Shown here: piece after piece, positions 17,533 through 25,613 of the stretch | How the letters are laid out: the number at the start of each line of letters is the position of its first letter | Position numbering within the stretch: the first letter of the stretch is position 1 | DNA from: an uncultured Akkermansia sp. | GTDB lineage: Bacteria > Verrucomicrobiota > Verrucomicrobiia > Verrucomicrobiales > Akkermansiaceae | Assembly: GCA_944390825.1 (NCBI GenBank) | Contig: CALXRG010000010.1 | Location: 29,595-93,594, forward strand | Reading direction: 5' to 3' | Length of the DNA: 64,000 nt | Notes under the pieces: generated by a model | Seen by the model: only the letters and a program-made list of their open reading frames with translations | Databases searched by the model: none | What the model was told of the DNA's origin: nothing | Position numbers and translations under genes: made by a program

Positions 17533-17586
17533 TTGACCAAAAGGAGAGTTTTGACCAAAAGGAGAGTTTTGACCAATAGGGGAGTT
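17533..17586. repeat. Three tandem copies of an 18-bp repeat
   Basis: Units at 17533, 17551 and 17569; the first two are identical (ttgaccaaaaggagagtt) and the third differs at two positions. They sit in the 17306-17701 gap about 60-110 nt upstream of the trkH promoter. The rest of the gap has no recognisable gene. Confidence 0.95.
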
Positions 17587-17644
17587 ACTTGCCAGCCAGG
17601 CACAGCAGAAGAGAAGGAACACATGGGCCGCTTCCGGATCGCTC

Positions 17645-17673
17645 TTGCCAAAAGCACCCCCGTGTGGTACACT
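17645..17673 (+). promoter_or_regulatory. Promoter of the first trkH
   Basis: TTGCCA (17645-17650), 17 nt, TACACT (17668-17673) preceded by TGG. It predicts a leader of about 22 nt. Confidence 0.65.
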
Positions 17674-17701
17674 AGAGGGACACCCCCGATGGGAATGCTC
17701 C

Positions 17702-19495
17702 ATGGATGACGACAACGAACAGCAAGGCAGGAGGCTCGCCCTGCCAGAGTACATGGCCGGAGCCCTTGTCCTGATTATGCTCCTGGGAGTACTGTGCTTC
17801 CGGCCCATGGGAGCTGATATTATCGAAGCTCATGGCTACCTGAATGCCGGTTTTGTCGCGTTGTCGGCTGCGGTATGGGTAAATGCCCTGATGCTGGTCG
17901 CTCGCGGCATCTGCGCAGTGTGCTCACGGAAATGGCCAGGCCGTTTTATGGCAATACGTATTCTGGTGGCCAGCATAGGGGCTTTTCTGTTTGCAGCCGT
18001 GCTGGGAGGCGTTGTCGACCCGTCATTCTGCTGGTTGTGTTTCATGACCTCTCTGCTCACCGGCCTTCTGACGCTGGTGTGTATAGGCAGTTACATCCGG
18101 AGGAAAATCCCGCTGACGCATACGTCCAAATACACCGCCCGAAACTCGGCATATATTTTTCTGGGCTCGCTGCTGGCACTGGTGCTGGTGAGTGCTCTTA
18201 TCCTGATGACCCCCGGCGCTTCGCTCCTGCCATTGCCGTTTACGGACGCTTTTTTCATGAGCGCGTCGGCAGCGTCCAATACAGGACTGGCCACGGTACC
18301 CCTCCCGGAAACGTTTACCTGGCTGGGCCTGACGGTGCTGGCGATCGATATGCAGTTGGGAGCCATGGGAGTGATGACTTTTACCTACTTCGTCCTGCTG
18401 GTGATAGGGCGCCGCTTGGCGATGCGTGACAGTATGGCTATGTCCTCCCTGCTTGATCAGGATGATCTGAGCAGCGTCCCGGCGCTGATACGCACCGTCA
18501 TCTTCGTCAGTGCCGTCATAGAACTGACCGGTGCTGCCGCCCTGTACTGCTGTTGGCTGGGGAATCCCGCAGTGCCCCAGGATGCGGCCGGACTGGCAGG
18601 CTATGCACTCTTCCATACGGTCTCGACGTTCTGTAATTCGGGCCTGACCCTTTTCCCCGATAATTTTGCCGCGGAAGGTATCCGGACGGCATACCTGTCC
18701 CAGGGAGTGATGATGCTCATCATCCTGGCTGGGACTCTGGGCTTCGGCGTGTACCTGGAAATCCTGCAGCGGCTGGGGCGCAGGTTGCGCCGCGAGCGCA
18801 ACCCTCTGCGCTGGAGTACCCATGCATGGTTCGTCCTGCGGGTGACTCTGGTACTGACAATCCTTGGGACACTGAGCCTGATGCTGATGGGAATCTTCGA
18901 ACCGGCTTCCCATGCTACCGGGATATGGGCGAACTTTTGGGATGGCCTTTGGAACTGCATCGGCCGCTCGACCGGGATCAACCGGGTGGACATCAACGAC
19001 TACGGCCCGCTGTACAAAATCTGCATGATGCTGCTGATGTTCATCGGCGGCAACCCGGCGGGCACCGGGGGAGGCGTGTTCGCTCCGGTATTCGCCATCT
19101 GCGTACTGGAGGTATATCGGGAGCTCCGCGGAGAGCGCGATATCCTGCTCTACAACCGCTGTATCTCCCGCAAAACCGTCCAGCGTGCAATGTGTACGGT
19201 GGTGCTCTGCCTGCTATGGGTCGTCGCGTCCACGATGCTCTTACTGATGCTGGAGCCGGCCATCGCCGCCCAGCCACGCGGCGTGCTTGACATGGCCTTC
19301 CTCTCCGTCAGCACCTTTGGCACGTCGGGATACTCCCTGTCCGACCCTGCGGACCTGGGGATGTTTTCCAAGTACGTGCTCTGTTGCAGCATGATTTTCG
19401 GTCGTATGGGGATGTTTACCGCCCTGCTGATTTTCATTACACCCCGGGAATCCCCGCCACTGAAGTATCCCGAAACACGCCTGCCGCTGACGTAG
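17702..19495 (+). CDS. trkH: TrkH/KtrB-type potassium transport subunit (copy 1)
   Basis: A 597-aa polytopic K+ channel-like subunit. The four pore loops with their filter glycines are visible: AASNTGLATV (about 203-212), TFCNSGLTLF (about 324-333), GGNPAGTGGGVFAP (about 450-463), and TFGTSGYSL (about 538-546). About ten to twelve membrane helices surround them; an N-terminal pair precedes the first repeat. A charged cytoplasmic loop RLGRRLRRERNPLRWSTHAW lies mid-protein. It should pair with the TrkA protein encoded 109 nt downstream. The ATG at 17702 (MDDDNEQQ) was chosen from the promoter spacing. A second close paralogue begins at 20965. Confidence 0.9.
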   Translation: MDDDNEQQGRRLALPEYMAGALVLIMLLGVLCFRPMGADIIEAHGYLNAGFVALSAAVWVNALMLVARGICAVCSRKWPGRFMAIRILVASIGAFLFAAVLGGVVDPSFCWLCFMTSLLTGLLTLVCIGSYIRRKIPLTHTSKYTARNSAYIFLGSLLALVLVSALILMTPGASLLPLPFTDAFFMSASAASNTGLATVPLPETFTWLGLTVLAIDMQLGAMGVMTFTYFVLLVIGRRLAMRDSMAMSSLLDQDDLSSVPALIRTVIFVSAVIELTGAAALYCCWLGNPAVPQDAAGLAGYALFHTVSTFCNSGLTLFPDNFAAEGIRTAYLSQGVMMLIILAGTLGFGVYLEILQRLGRRLRRERNPLRWSTHAWFVLRVTLVLTILGTLSLMLMGIFEPASHATGIWANFWDGLWNCIGRSTGINRVDINDYGPLYKICMMLLMFIGGNPAGTGGGVFAPVFAICVLEVYRELRGERDILLYNRCISRKTVQRAMCTVVLCLLWVVASTMLLLMLEPAIAAQPRGVLDMAFLSVSTFGTSGYSLSDPADLGMFSKYVLCCSMIFGRMGMFTALLIFITPRESPPLKYPETRLPLT

Positions 19496-19565
19496 CACGC
19501 ACGGATTCAGCCCATTCCCCACGCCTCCACCCTCCCCCGGAATATGCTTTTGACATAGCTTACCC

Positions 19566-19594
19566 TTGACTAAAAGCCCAGAACCTGATAACAC
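19566..19594 (+). promoter_or_regulatory. trkA promoter, near-leaderless
   Basis: TTGACT (19566-19571), 17 nt, TAACAC (19589-19594); 10 nt to the ATG at 19605. Confidence 0.55.
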
Positions 19595-19604
19595 TGACCT
19601 AAGT

Positions 19605-20306
19605 ATGAAATTCGTCATCATAGGAGCCGGACAATTCGGCCGCATACTGGCCCTAGACCTGGCCAAACGAGGCTACGAAGTAACGGTGCTCGACCGACTG
19701 GAATCCCTGATCGCTGAGATCCAGGATGATGTGACCCGCGCCCTGATCGGCGACGCAACCGACCGCCGTGTGCTGGAGGGGTTGGACATACAGGATGATG
19801 ACGTCCGCGTCATCATCGCTGTCGGCGAGGCTTTCGAGCGCAGCATCCTGATCGCAGCCATCCTTACCGAACTCGGCGTGAAACACATCTACGCACGCTA
19901 CGTCACCGAACTGCAGGGCAAAATCCTTGAAAAAATCGGCGTGAAAAATCTCTTCCGTGTCGAGCGCGTCGCAGCAGAACAAATGGCCTCCATCCTCATC
20001 CACGAAGGCTTGATTCAGCTGCACAAGATTGATGCACAACACGACCTGGGCTTCGTGAAGATTCCCGCACCTTGGGTGGGCAAACGACTCTGCGACGTGG
20101 AGCTGCGCTCCAAATTCCACCTCAACCTGGTCACTGTGCGCCGCGGCACCCCCGAGGAAGACTCCGACGAAGATGTGCTTGATACCTCTACCCGGCCCGT
20201 GATAGGCACACCCGAGCCCACGATGGAGTTCCAGAAGGGAGACGTGCTGGTACTCTTCGGCAAGGAAGAAGACCTGAAACGCTTTGCAGACTATTACGAC
20301 GCATGA
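19605..20306 (+). CDS. trkA: TrkA/KtrA-type single-RCK potassium regulator
   Basis: A 233-aa cytoplasmic gating subunit. The N-terminal Rossmann RCK_N domain starts MKFVIIGAGQFGRILALDL (GxGxxG nucleotide site), with the acidic end of strand 2 at VTVLDRLE; the C-terminal RCK_C domain (about 140-225) starts near LIHEGLIQLHKI. Only one RCK unit is present, so it resembles KtrA or CglK-type ring subunits rather than the double-RCK E. coli TrkA. It binds ATP/ADP or NAD(H) in known members and opens the TrkH pore. It overlaps the HAD gene by ATGA and is flanked by two trkH genes, so it may serve both. Confidence 0.9.
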   Translation: MKFVIIGAGQFGRILALDLAKRGYEVTVLDRLESLIAEIQDDVTRALIGDATDRRVLEGLDIQDDDVRVIIAVGEAFERSILIAAILTELGVKHIYARYVTELQGKILEKIGVKNLFRVERVAAEQMASILIHEGLIQLHKIDAQHDLGFVKIPAPWVGKRLCDVELRSKFHLNLVTVRRGTPEEDSDEDVLDTSTRPVIGTPEPTMEFQKGDVLVLFGKEEDLKRFADYYDA

Positions 20307-20941
20307 ATACTCCACGGGTCATCATCCCCGAACAAAAGTACGGCTGTTACATTTTTGATTTGGATGGTACGCTGGTGGACAGCATGGCCATGCACTTCAA
20401 AGCCTGGCGCTGGGCGCTGGCGCAAAATGGAGCACCCTACGAGGCCTTCCTGTGGGATGAGTTTGTCGCGCACGGAGGTATGGCTGCTACCGACATCGTC
20501 ACCGATCTCAACGGGATATACGGCCTGAATATGGAACCGGAGCGGGTAGCAGCCCAGAAGCGTGCTCACTATGATTACCTGGTCGAGACCGAACACCTCC
20601 CGGTAATACCCGAAACAGTCGGCCTCGTGCGCCGTCTCCGCGAAGAAGCCATTCCCTACGCCATCGGTACAGGCAGTGCCATACGCGGCGCCCTGGCGAC
20701 ACTGACCTCTGCCGGCATCTGCGACCTGTTCACCGTGATCGTCACCCCCGATGACGTCGCGCATGGCAAACCCGCGCCCGACATCTTCCTGGAGTGCGCA
20801 CGGCGCCTGGGCGTGGAACCGTCGGCGTGTGTCGTCTTTGAGGATGCTGAGCCGGGGCTGCGTGCAGCAGCCGCCGCCGGGATGGATTCTGTACGTGTCG
20901 GGGCAGCGGCCCGAGTAGACGCCTCAACGCTCGTCCTGTAA
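20303..20941 (+). CDS. HAD-superfamily hydrolase, beta-phosphoglucomutase-like
   Basis: A 212-aa HAD subfamily IA protein. Motif I is FDLDGTLVDS (Asp19 nucleophile, Asp21 acid/base), motif II is the Thr/Ser of GTGSAIRG, motif III the Lys of HGKPAPDIFLECARRLG, and motif IV VVFEDAEPGLRAAAAAGM. A helical cap lies between motifs I and II. It most resembles beta-phosphoglucomutase/phosphatase members; the substrate cannot be named. It is translationally coupled to trkA (ATGA) and followed 23 nt later by the second trkH, so it is in the potassium operon for no obvious reason. Confidence 0.88.
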   Translation: MNTPRVIIPEQKYGCYIFDLDGTLVDSMAMHFKAWRWALAQNGAPYEAFLWDEFVAHGGMAATDIVTDLNGIYGLNMEPERVAAQKRAHYDYLVETEHLPVIPETVGLVRRLREEAIPYAIGTGSAIRGALATLTSAGICDLFTVIVTPDDVAHGKPAPDIFLECARRLGVEPSACVVFEDAEPGLRAAAAAGMDSVRVGAAARVDASTLVL

Positions 20942-20964
20942 TCTCCCCTTCCCCGGATCCACCG

Positions 20965-22755
20965 ATGAGCACAGCCTACAGCCAGCCGGATTTCAAAGAC
21001 GCCCCGGAACGCCTCACCGGCCTGCTTGTCTTTTTTATGCTGCTGGCAGGGCTGTGCGTGATGCCGCTGGACGCCGACAGCGTCAAAGCCTACGCCTTCA
21101 TCAGCCTCCTGCACATGGGGCTCTGCTGTATAGTATGGGTGCACACGGCGTTGCTTCTTTATTACCTGTTCACCCCGAGGCGCCGCCGCGTGTTGCGCAA
21201 CAGCCTCAACCTCTGCCAGCTTATTCTGGGAGTACTCTGCTCAGGCCTGATGGCAGGCACGCTCTTCCATGCGATCAATCCGCAGTTCTTCTGGCTCAGT
21301 CTGCTGCTGGCCCTGATCATCGGCGAGCTGGGAGTCACCGACCTTGGCAACTACATCCGCTCACGCCTGCCTGTAGCCTCAGCCACCCACCACCGCCTGT
21401 GGAACTCCGCTGTGATTTTTTTCGTCGCGATGTTCTCCCTGGTCTGCATCAGCACGGTGCTGCTGCTCAGTCCGGGCGCCAGCGTGCACCCCATCAGTTT
21501 CACGGATGCGTTTTTCATGAGCGTTTCAGCGGCATCCAACACAGGCCTGTGCACCGTATCTGTGCCCAAAACCTTCACCTGGCTGGGGCAGACCGTCCTT
21601 ATCGTCGACATGCAAATCGGCACGGTATCGGTGATGACATTCAACTACTACGTACTGCTGATGGTAGGACAGCGCCTGACCGCAGGAGACAGCATCTCGC
21701 TCTCACCCAACATGGATCAGGGCAATGTACGCAACGTACCGGAGCTGATCCGCTCAGTCATCTTTGTAAGCTTGTTTGTGGAACTTGTCGGCGCCGTCTG
21801 CCTCTATTTCTGCTGGAAGGGGGATCCCGGCATACCTCAGGACACCGCGCGCCTCATCGGGTATTCACTTTTTCACTCCATCTCGACCTTCTGTAATTTC
21901 GGGCTCACACTCTTCCCGGATAATTTTGTGACCGCCTCCATCCATGATGCCTACCTGGTGCAGACCGTGATGATGGTACTCATCATAGCCGGTACGATGG
22001 GCTTTGGCGTCTACTGGGAAGTGATAACACGTGCCAGACGACGCCTGCACGGCCAGCGCAACCCGCTGCGCTGGAGTACACACTCGTGGTTTGTCCTGCG
22101 CGTCATGCTGGTGGTCACCGTGCTGGGCACCATCGTGCTGACCCTGGCTGGCTGGCTGGAACCCTCAGGGCATGAGCACAGCTTCTTCTCGAGTTTCTGG
22201 GACGGCCTGTGGAACAGCGTTGGCCGGTCCACCGGCATCAATCGCACCGATCATGCTGAATACGGCCCCGTGTACAAGCTCCTAATGACCCTGCTGATGT
22301 TCATCGGCGGCAATCCGGCAGGCACCGGCGGCGGCGTGTTTGCCCCGGTGTTTGCCATCTGCGTGCTGGAAGTATTCCGGGTGCTGCGGGGCGAACAAGA
22401 TCTGGTGATTTACAACCGGTGCATCGCACCAAGCACCGTGGCGCGAGCCGTCAGCACCCTCATACTGGGCACGATGTGGGTATTCGGCACATCGGTAGCG
22501 CTGCTGCTGCTGGAACCGGCTATCGCCTCGCCCAAGAACGGTGCACTGGACATGATTTTCCTGTCCGTGAGCGCATTTTCGACGGCAGGACACACGCTGA
22601 CCTCCCCTGGGGTATTGAGTGATGCTTCCAAGTTCCTGCTGGCTTTCAGCATGATGCTGGGGCGCGTGGGAATGTTCACCACGATATTGATTTTCATTCG
22701 TCAGCGCAGCGCCGCCCCCCTGCGGTACCCGCAAACCCGCCTGCCCCTTACCTGA
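20965..22755 (+). CDS. trkH: TrkH/KtrB-type potassium transport subunit (copy 2)
   Basis: A 596-aa paralogue of the 17702 protein with the same architecture and long identical stretches, such as FIGGNPAGTGGGVFAPVFAI. Pore loops: AASNTGLCTV, TFCNFGLTLF, NPAGTGGG and AFSTAGHTL, with all four glycines kept, so it should conduct. The N-terminus (MSTAYSQPDFKDAPERL) and the loop RARRRLHGQRNPLRWSTHSW differ in detail from copy 1. No separate promoter was seen; it probably belongs to the trkA-HAD transcript. Two pore subunits with one RCK partner suggest two affinities or ion preferences, which is an inference. Confidence 0.9.
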   Translation: MSTAYSQPDFKDAPERLTGLLVFFMLLAGLCVMPLDADSVKAYAFISLLHMGLCCIVWVHTALLLYYLFTPRRRRVLRNSLNLCQLILGVLCSGLMAGTLFHAINPQFFWLSLLLALIIGELGVTDLGNYIRSRLPVASATHHRLWNSAVIFFVAMFSLVCISTVLLLSPGASVHPISFTDAFFMSVSAASNTGLCTVSVPKTFTWLGQTVLIVDMQIGTVSVMTFNYYVLLMVGQRLTAGDSISLSPNMDQGNVRNVPELIRSVIFVSLFVELVGAVCLYFCWKGDPGIPQDTARLIGYSLFHSISTFCNFGLTLFPDNFVTASIHDAYLVQTVMMVLIIAGTMGFGVYWEVITRARRRLHGQRNPLRWSTHSWFVLRVMLVVTVLGTIVLTLAGWLEPSGHEHSFFSSFWDGLWNSVGRSTGINRTDHAEYGPVYKLLMTLLMFIGGNPAGTGGGVFAPVFAICVLEVFRVLRGEQDLVIYNRCIAPSTVARAVSTLILGTMWVFGTSVALLLLEPAIASPKNGALDMIFLSVSAFSTAGHTLTSPGVLSDASKFLLAFSMMLGRVGMFTTILIFIRQRSAAPLRYPQTRLPLT

Positions 22756-22819
22756 AAGGCGCTGCAGGAGGAGGCGAACGATGTCGCATCACGAATCGAC
22801 AGAATGACTGAATCAAAGC

Positions 22820-22848
22820 TTTACAAATCCCCCCTGTCGTGCTAGCCT
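22820..22848 (+). promoter_or_regulatory. argF promoter
   Basis: TTTACA (22820-22825), 17 nt, TAGCCT (22843-22848) with an extended TGC; the leader would be about 23 nt. Confidence 0.55.
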
Positions 22849-22877
22849 CTGATTCCATAAAAGCAGTGCAACACATT

Positions 22878-23792
22878 ATGAAAAATCTCCTTTCGATTAA
22901 AGAACTGACCGGGGAGCAGATCCGAATGCTGCTGGATCTGGGGCACCGCCTCAAGAGTGAAAGAGGCAACCACAGGGAACTCCCCCTGACCGGCCAAACC
23001 TGGGCCCTCATCTTTTCCAAATCATCCACCCGCACGCGCGTCTCATTTGAGGTCGGCATCAGTGAACTGGGCGGCAGGCCGATGTTCCTCTCCACCCGCG
23101 ACATCCAGTTAGGCCGCGGCGAGCCTATCAAAGACACGGCCCGGGTTTTGGGTCGCATGATTCATGGTGCTGTCATCCGCACCTACGGACAGGAAGAAGT
23201 GGAGGAATTCGCCGCGTACTCCAAGATCCCCACCATCAATGCCCTCACCGACCTGGAGCACCCCTGCCAAATCCTGGCAGATCTGCTTACCATCGAAGAA
23301 AAATACGGCGTTGGCTCGTGGAAGGAGATGAAGATCAGCTTCCTCGGCGACGTCGACAACAACATGGGACGCTCCTGGATGTGGGCCGCCAAACACCTCG
23401 GCTTCACCCTGGCCCTCGCCGGCCCGGAAAAAGCCCTTCCCAAGGCAGAAACCCTCGCCGAGCTCGACTGTCCGAACATCATCTGCACCACTGACCCCGC
23501 CGAGGCCGTGCGCGATTGCACCGTCATCAACACAGACACCTGGATTTCCATGGGACAGGAAGCAGAAAAAGGCACAAAAGAAGCAGCTTTCTTCCCCTAT
23601 CAGGTCAATGCAGAACTACTGAAAACAGCCGCCCCCGGGCACAGCGTTTTCCACTGCCTTCCGGCTTACCGCGGTTACGAAATCACCGAAGAAGTACTGG
23701 AAGCCCATGCTCCCGTCATCTTCACCGAGGCGGAAAACCGGCTGCACGCTCAGAAAGCAGTACTTTATACACTGGCTAAGGACAACGCCTGA
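22878..23792 (+). CDS. argF: Ornithine carbamoyltransferase
   Basis: A 304-aa enzyme making citrulline from ornithine and carbamoyl phosphate. The carbamoyl-phosphate loop SSTRTRVSFEVG (STRTR) lies near residue 50, the HPCQILADLLTI block follows near 130, and the ornithine-side FHCLPAYRGYEIT (HCLP) near 255. The ATG at 22878 gives the usual N-terminus (KNLLSIKELTGEQI). sufE follows after 15 nt, so the two probably share a message. It works with argB (50187) and argH (1653). Confidence 0.96.
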   Translation: MKNLLSIKELTGEQIRMLLDLGHRLKSERGNHRELPLTGQTWALIFSKSSTRTRVSFEVGISELGGRPMFLSTRDIQLGRGEPIKDTARVLGRMIHGAVIRTYGQEEVEEFAAYSKIPTINALTDLEHPCQILADLLTIEEKYGVGSWKEMKISFLGDVDNNMGRSWMWAAKHLGFTLALAGPEKALPKAETLAELDCPNIICTTDPAEAVRDCTVINTDTWISMGQEAEKGTKEAAFFPYQVNAELLKTAAPGHSVFHCLPAYRGYEITEEVLEAHAPVIFTEAENRLHAQKAVLYTLAKDNA

Positions 23793-23807
23793 GCCTTGTT
23801 ATTTACC

Positions 23808-24227
23808 ATGAGTTACGACGAGCGCATCAACGACCTGTTGGATGATATGTCCGTCTTCGACGACTGGACCGAAAAATACGAATACATCATCGCCATTGGC
23901 CGCAAACTACCTCCGATGCCGGAGAAATACCGGAAAAATGCCAACCTGATCAAGGGCTGCCAAAGCCGGGTCTGGGTGGGCACCGAGCTGTCGGACGGCA
24001 AACTGATCGTCCATGCCGACAGTGATTCCCTGATCACCAAAGGGCTCATCGCCCTCTTCATCCGCCTGCTCTCCGGTCTCACCCCGGCGGAGATCCTCGC
24101 GGCTGACCTCCACCGGCTCGACGCCTGCGGACTCAAGGAACACCTGGCCTCCACCCGGGCCAATGCCCTCTCGACCATGGCAGCAACCATCTGTAAAGCT
24201 GCGCAGGCCGCCCTGGCCACCCCGTAA
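23808..24227 (+). CDS. sufE: SufE-family cysteine desulfurase partner
   Basis: A 139-aa sulfur-transfer protein that accepts persulfide sulfur from a SufS-type desulfurase for Fe-S cluster assembly. IKGCQSRVW contains Cys51, at the same position as the active Cys of E. coli SufE; the N-terminus DLLDDMSVFDDWTEKYEYIIAIGRKLP is typical. The ATG at 23808 was preferred to a TTG 12 nt upstream. No sufBCDS genes lie in the window. It sits between argF and a methyltransferase gene. Confidence 0.94.
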   Translation: MSYDERINDLLDDMSVFDDWTEKYEYIIAIGRKLPPMPEKYRKNANLIKGCQSRVWVGTELSDGKLIVHADSDSLITKGLIALFIRLLSGLTPAEILAADLHRLDACGLKEHLASTRANALSTMAATICKAAQAALATP

Positions 24228-24281
24228 TTCCGCATCATTGACCACCGCCCCGTACCAGCTCTCCCTCAGCCACTTACCGAC

Positions 24282-25163
24282 ATGAATACGCTCCGCCAGC
24301 TGATACAGGCCCGCGAGGCGCTCTTGCCTCCGGAGACCGATGCCTACCGGATCCTGGATGGCGCTCCATGGCCGGGGGTGTTTCTGGATGCCCTGTCGGA
24401 TCGGCTGCTGGTCTCCGTGCGAGATACGAACGTGCCGAGAGAGCTGCGAAACCAGCTGGCTGAGCTGGGAAGACCCGTCTACCTCAAACAATTGGCACGC
24501 GACACCAAACAAGCCCCCCAACGGCTCAGCGGCCCCATCGCCAAGCCCCGTTTCATCATCCGGGAAAATGGCGTCCGCTACCTCATGGACATGGAAGCCG
24601 GCTACTCCCAGGGCATCTTCCTGGATCAGCGGGATAACCGTGCAGCGGTGCGTGCCCGCTGTCACAGTGGCATGACCCTGCTCAACACCTTTGCCTACAC
24701 CGGAGCCTTCTCTGTCTGCGCCGCCCTGGCCGGCGCCCAGACAACCACCCTCGACCTCTCAAGCCCCTGCCTCAACTGGTGCAAAGAAAACATGGTGCTC
24801 AACAGCATCGACCCGGATGACCACTACTTCTGCAAAGGCGACACCATGCACTGGCTCGACCGCTTTGCCCGCCAGGGGCGCCGCTTCGACGCCATCGTCC
24901 TGGATCCCCCCACCTTCTCCCGTGACGAAAAAGGCCACGTGTGGCGCGTAGAAAAAGACTACGCCAAACTCGTCGAGCAAGCCCTGCACTGCCTTACCCC
25001 GCATGGCTGGCTCCTCTGCACGACAAACTGCCGCAAACTCTCCCACCTGGCATTCTTCGAACAAGTCGCTGCCGGTGCCCCCCGCTGCCAAATCACCAGC
25101 GCCCCCATGCCCTTCGACTTCGACGGCGAAGACTACCTCAAGATCTTGTGGGTGGAACGCTAA
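24282..25163 (+). CDS. RlmI-like class I SAM methyltransferase
   Basis: A 293-aa methyltransferase of the RlmI/RlmK type. An N-terminal RNA-binding-like segment lacking a full PUA domain precedes YLMDMEAGYSQGIFLDQRDNR (about 106-126), motif I LLNTFAYTGAFSVCAALAGA (about 133-152), motif II LDLS, and motif IV LDPPTFSRDEKG (about 206-217). Family members methylate a cytosine or guanine of 23S rRNA; the exact target is not deducible. It is about 100 residues shorter than E. coli RlmI, consistent with the missing PUA domain. It ends 450 nt before nrdD. Confidence 0.85.
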   Translation: MNTLRQLIQAREALLPPETDAYRILDGAPWPGVFLDALSDRLLVSVRDTNVPRELRNQLAELGRPVYLKQLARDTKQAPQRLSGPIAKPRFIIRENGVRYLMDMEAGYSQGIFLDQRDNRAAVRARCHSGMTLLNTFAYTGAFSVCAALAGAQTTTLDLSSPCLNWCKENMVLNSIDPDDHYFCKGDTMHWLDRFARQGRRFDAIVLDPPTFSRDEKGHVWRVEKDYAKLVEQALHCLTPHGWLLCTTNCRKLSHLAFFEQVAAGAPRCQITSAPMPFDFDGEDYLKILWVER

Positions 25164-25239
25164 TGCTCACCCCCCTCGCCCTGTCGCCCACCCGCTTATC
25201 CCCATGATAAACCCTTGAGTTTATCAGCATTTGCGACAG

Positions 25240-25248
25240 TTATTCACA
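25240..25248 (+). promoter_or_regulatory. Perfect DnaA-box sequence
   Basis: TTATTCACA matches the DnaA-box consensus TTATNCACA. It lies 53 nt upstream of the -35 box of the nrdD promoter. In E. coli DnaA also regulates a ribonucleotide reductase operon, so a role here is possible but a single box proves little. Confidence 0.45.
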
Positions 25249-25290
25249 AGAGGCTTCTTAGAAAAGATCTAAAATCAAAATAAACCTAAT

Positions 25291-25306
25291 ACACCACATA
25301 TTGTAG
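25291..25306 (+). promoter_or_regulatory. NrdR box 1
   Basis: acaccacatattgtag resembles the NrdR consensus acaCwAtATaTwGtgt at most positions. It overlaps the -35 box of the nrdD promoter. Confidence 0.75.
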
Positions 25307-25329
25307 CACAAGTCATTAACACGTACTAT
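25301..25329 (+). promoter_or_regulatory. nrdD promoter
   Basis: TTGTAG (25301-25306), 17 nt, TACTAT (25324-25329). Both hexamers lie inside NrdR boxes, so repressor binding should block RNA polymerase. The predicted start is near 25336. Confidence 0.65.
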
Positions 25330-25338
25330 ATGTGGTGA
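25323..25338 (+). promoter_or_regulatory. NrdR box 2
   Basis: gtactatatgtggtga matches the NrdR consensus core. Its start is 32 nt from box 1 (16-nt gap, three helical turns), the spacing usual for NrdR box pairs; it covers the -10 box. Confidence 0.75.
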
Positions 25339-25613
25339 ATATTTTTTCGCAAGAGATTTAAAAATCTGCTTGCCATGTGGAGGCGAACATGCTAAGTTTG
25401 CACTGAGCCCAAGCAGCAGGAGGGATCCGAAAAATCCCACCTGGCAGCACCGCCTGCAGCACTAAAAGCTGTGGAGAACGGCGTGGGCAACCAAGCCCCC
25501 GCCGACGGGATGGGAGAAGCACTTGCGCGTCAGACGCGGCAGCCGCTGCGCCTGATGCAAGAGGACTCACCCGCTGCCGGCCAACTGATAACTTACCAGC
25601 AGAACCAAGAATT
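25336..25613 (+). promoter_or_regulatory. Long structured 5' leader of nrdD
   Basis: About 278 nt separate the predicted start from the nrdD ATG. The stretch holds several stable hairpins: CAGG-a-GGGAT / ATCCC-a-CCTG near 25413-25443, a stem with CAGC/GCTG inside CGCC/GGCG at about 25450-25484, CGGCG-t-GGGC / GCCC-c-CGCCG at 25479-25504, and CGCGTC/GACGCG near 25526-25540. No known riboswitch consensus was recognised. Confidence 0.45.

Noticed and set aside
17533..17586. CRISPR array
   Set aside because: Three 18-bp units are directly adjacent without spacers; this is a simple tandem repeat.
25336..25613. Cobalamin riboswitch upstream of nrdD
   Set aside because: Conserved box and core words of the cobalamin riboswitch are absent, and class III reductases do not need B12.
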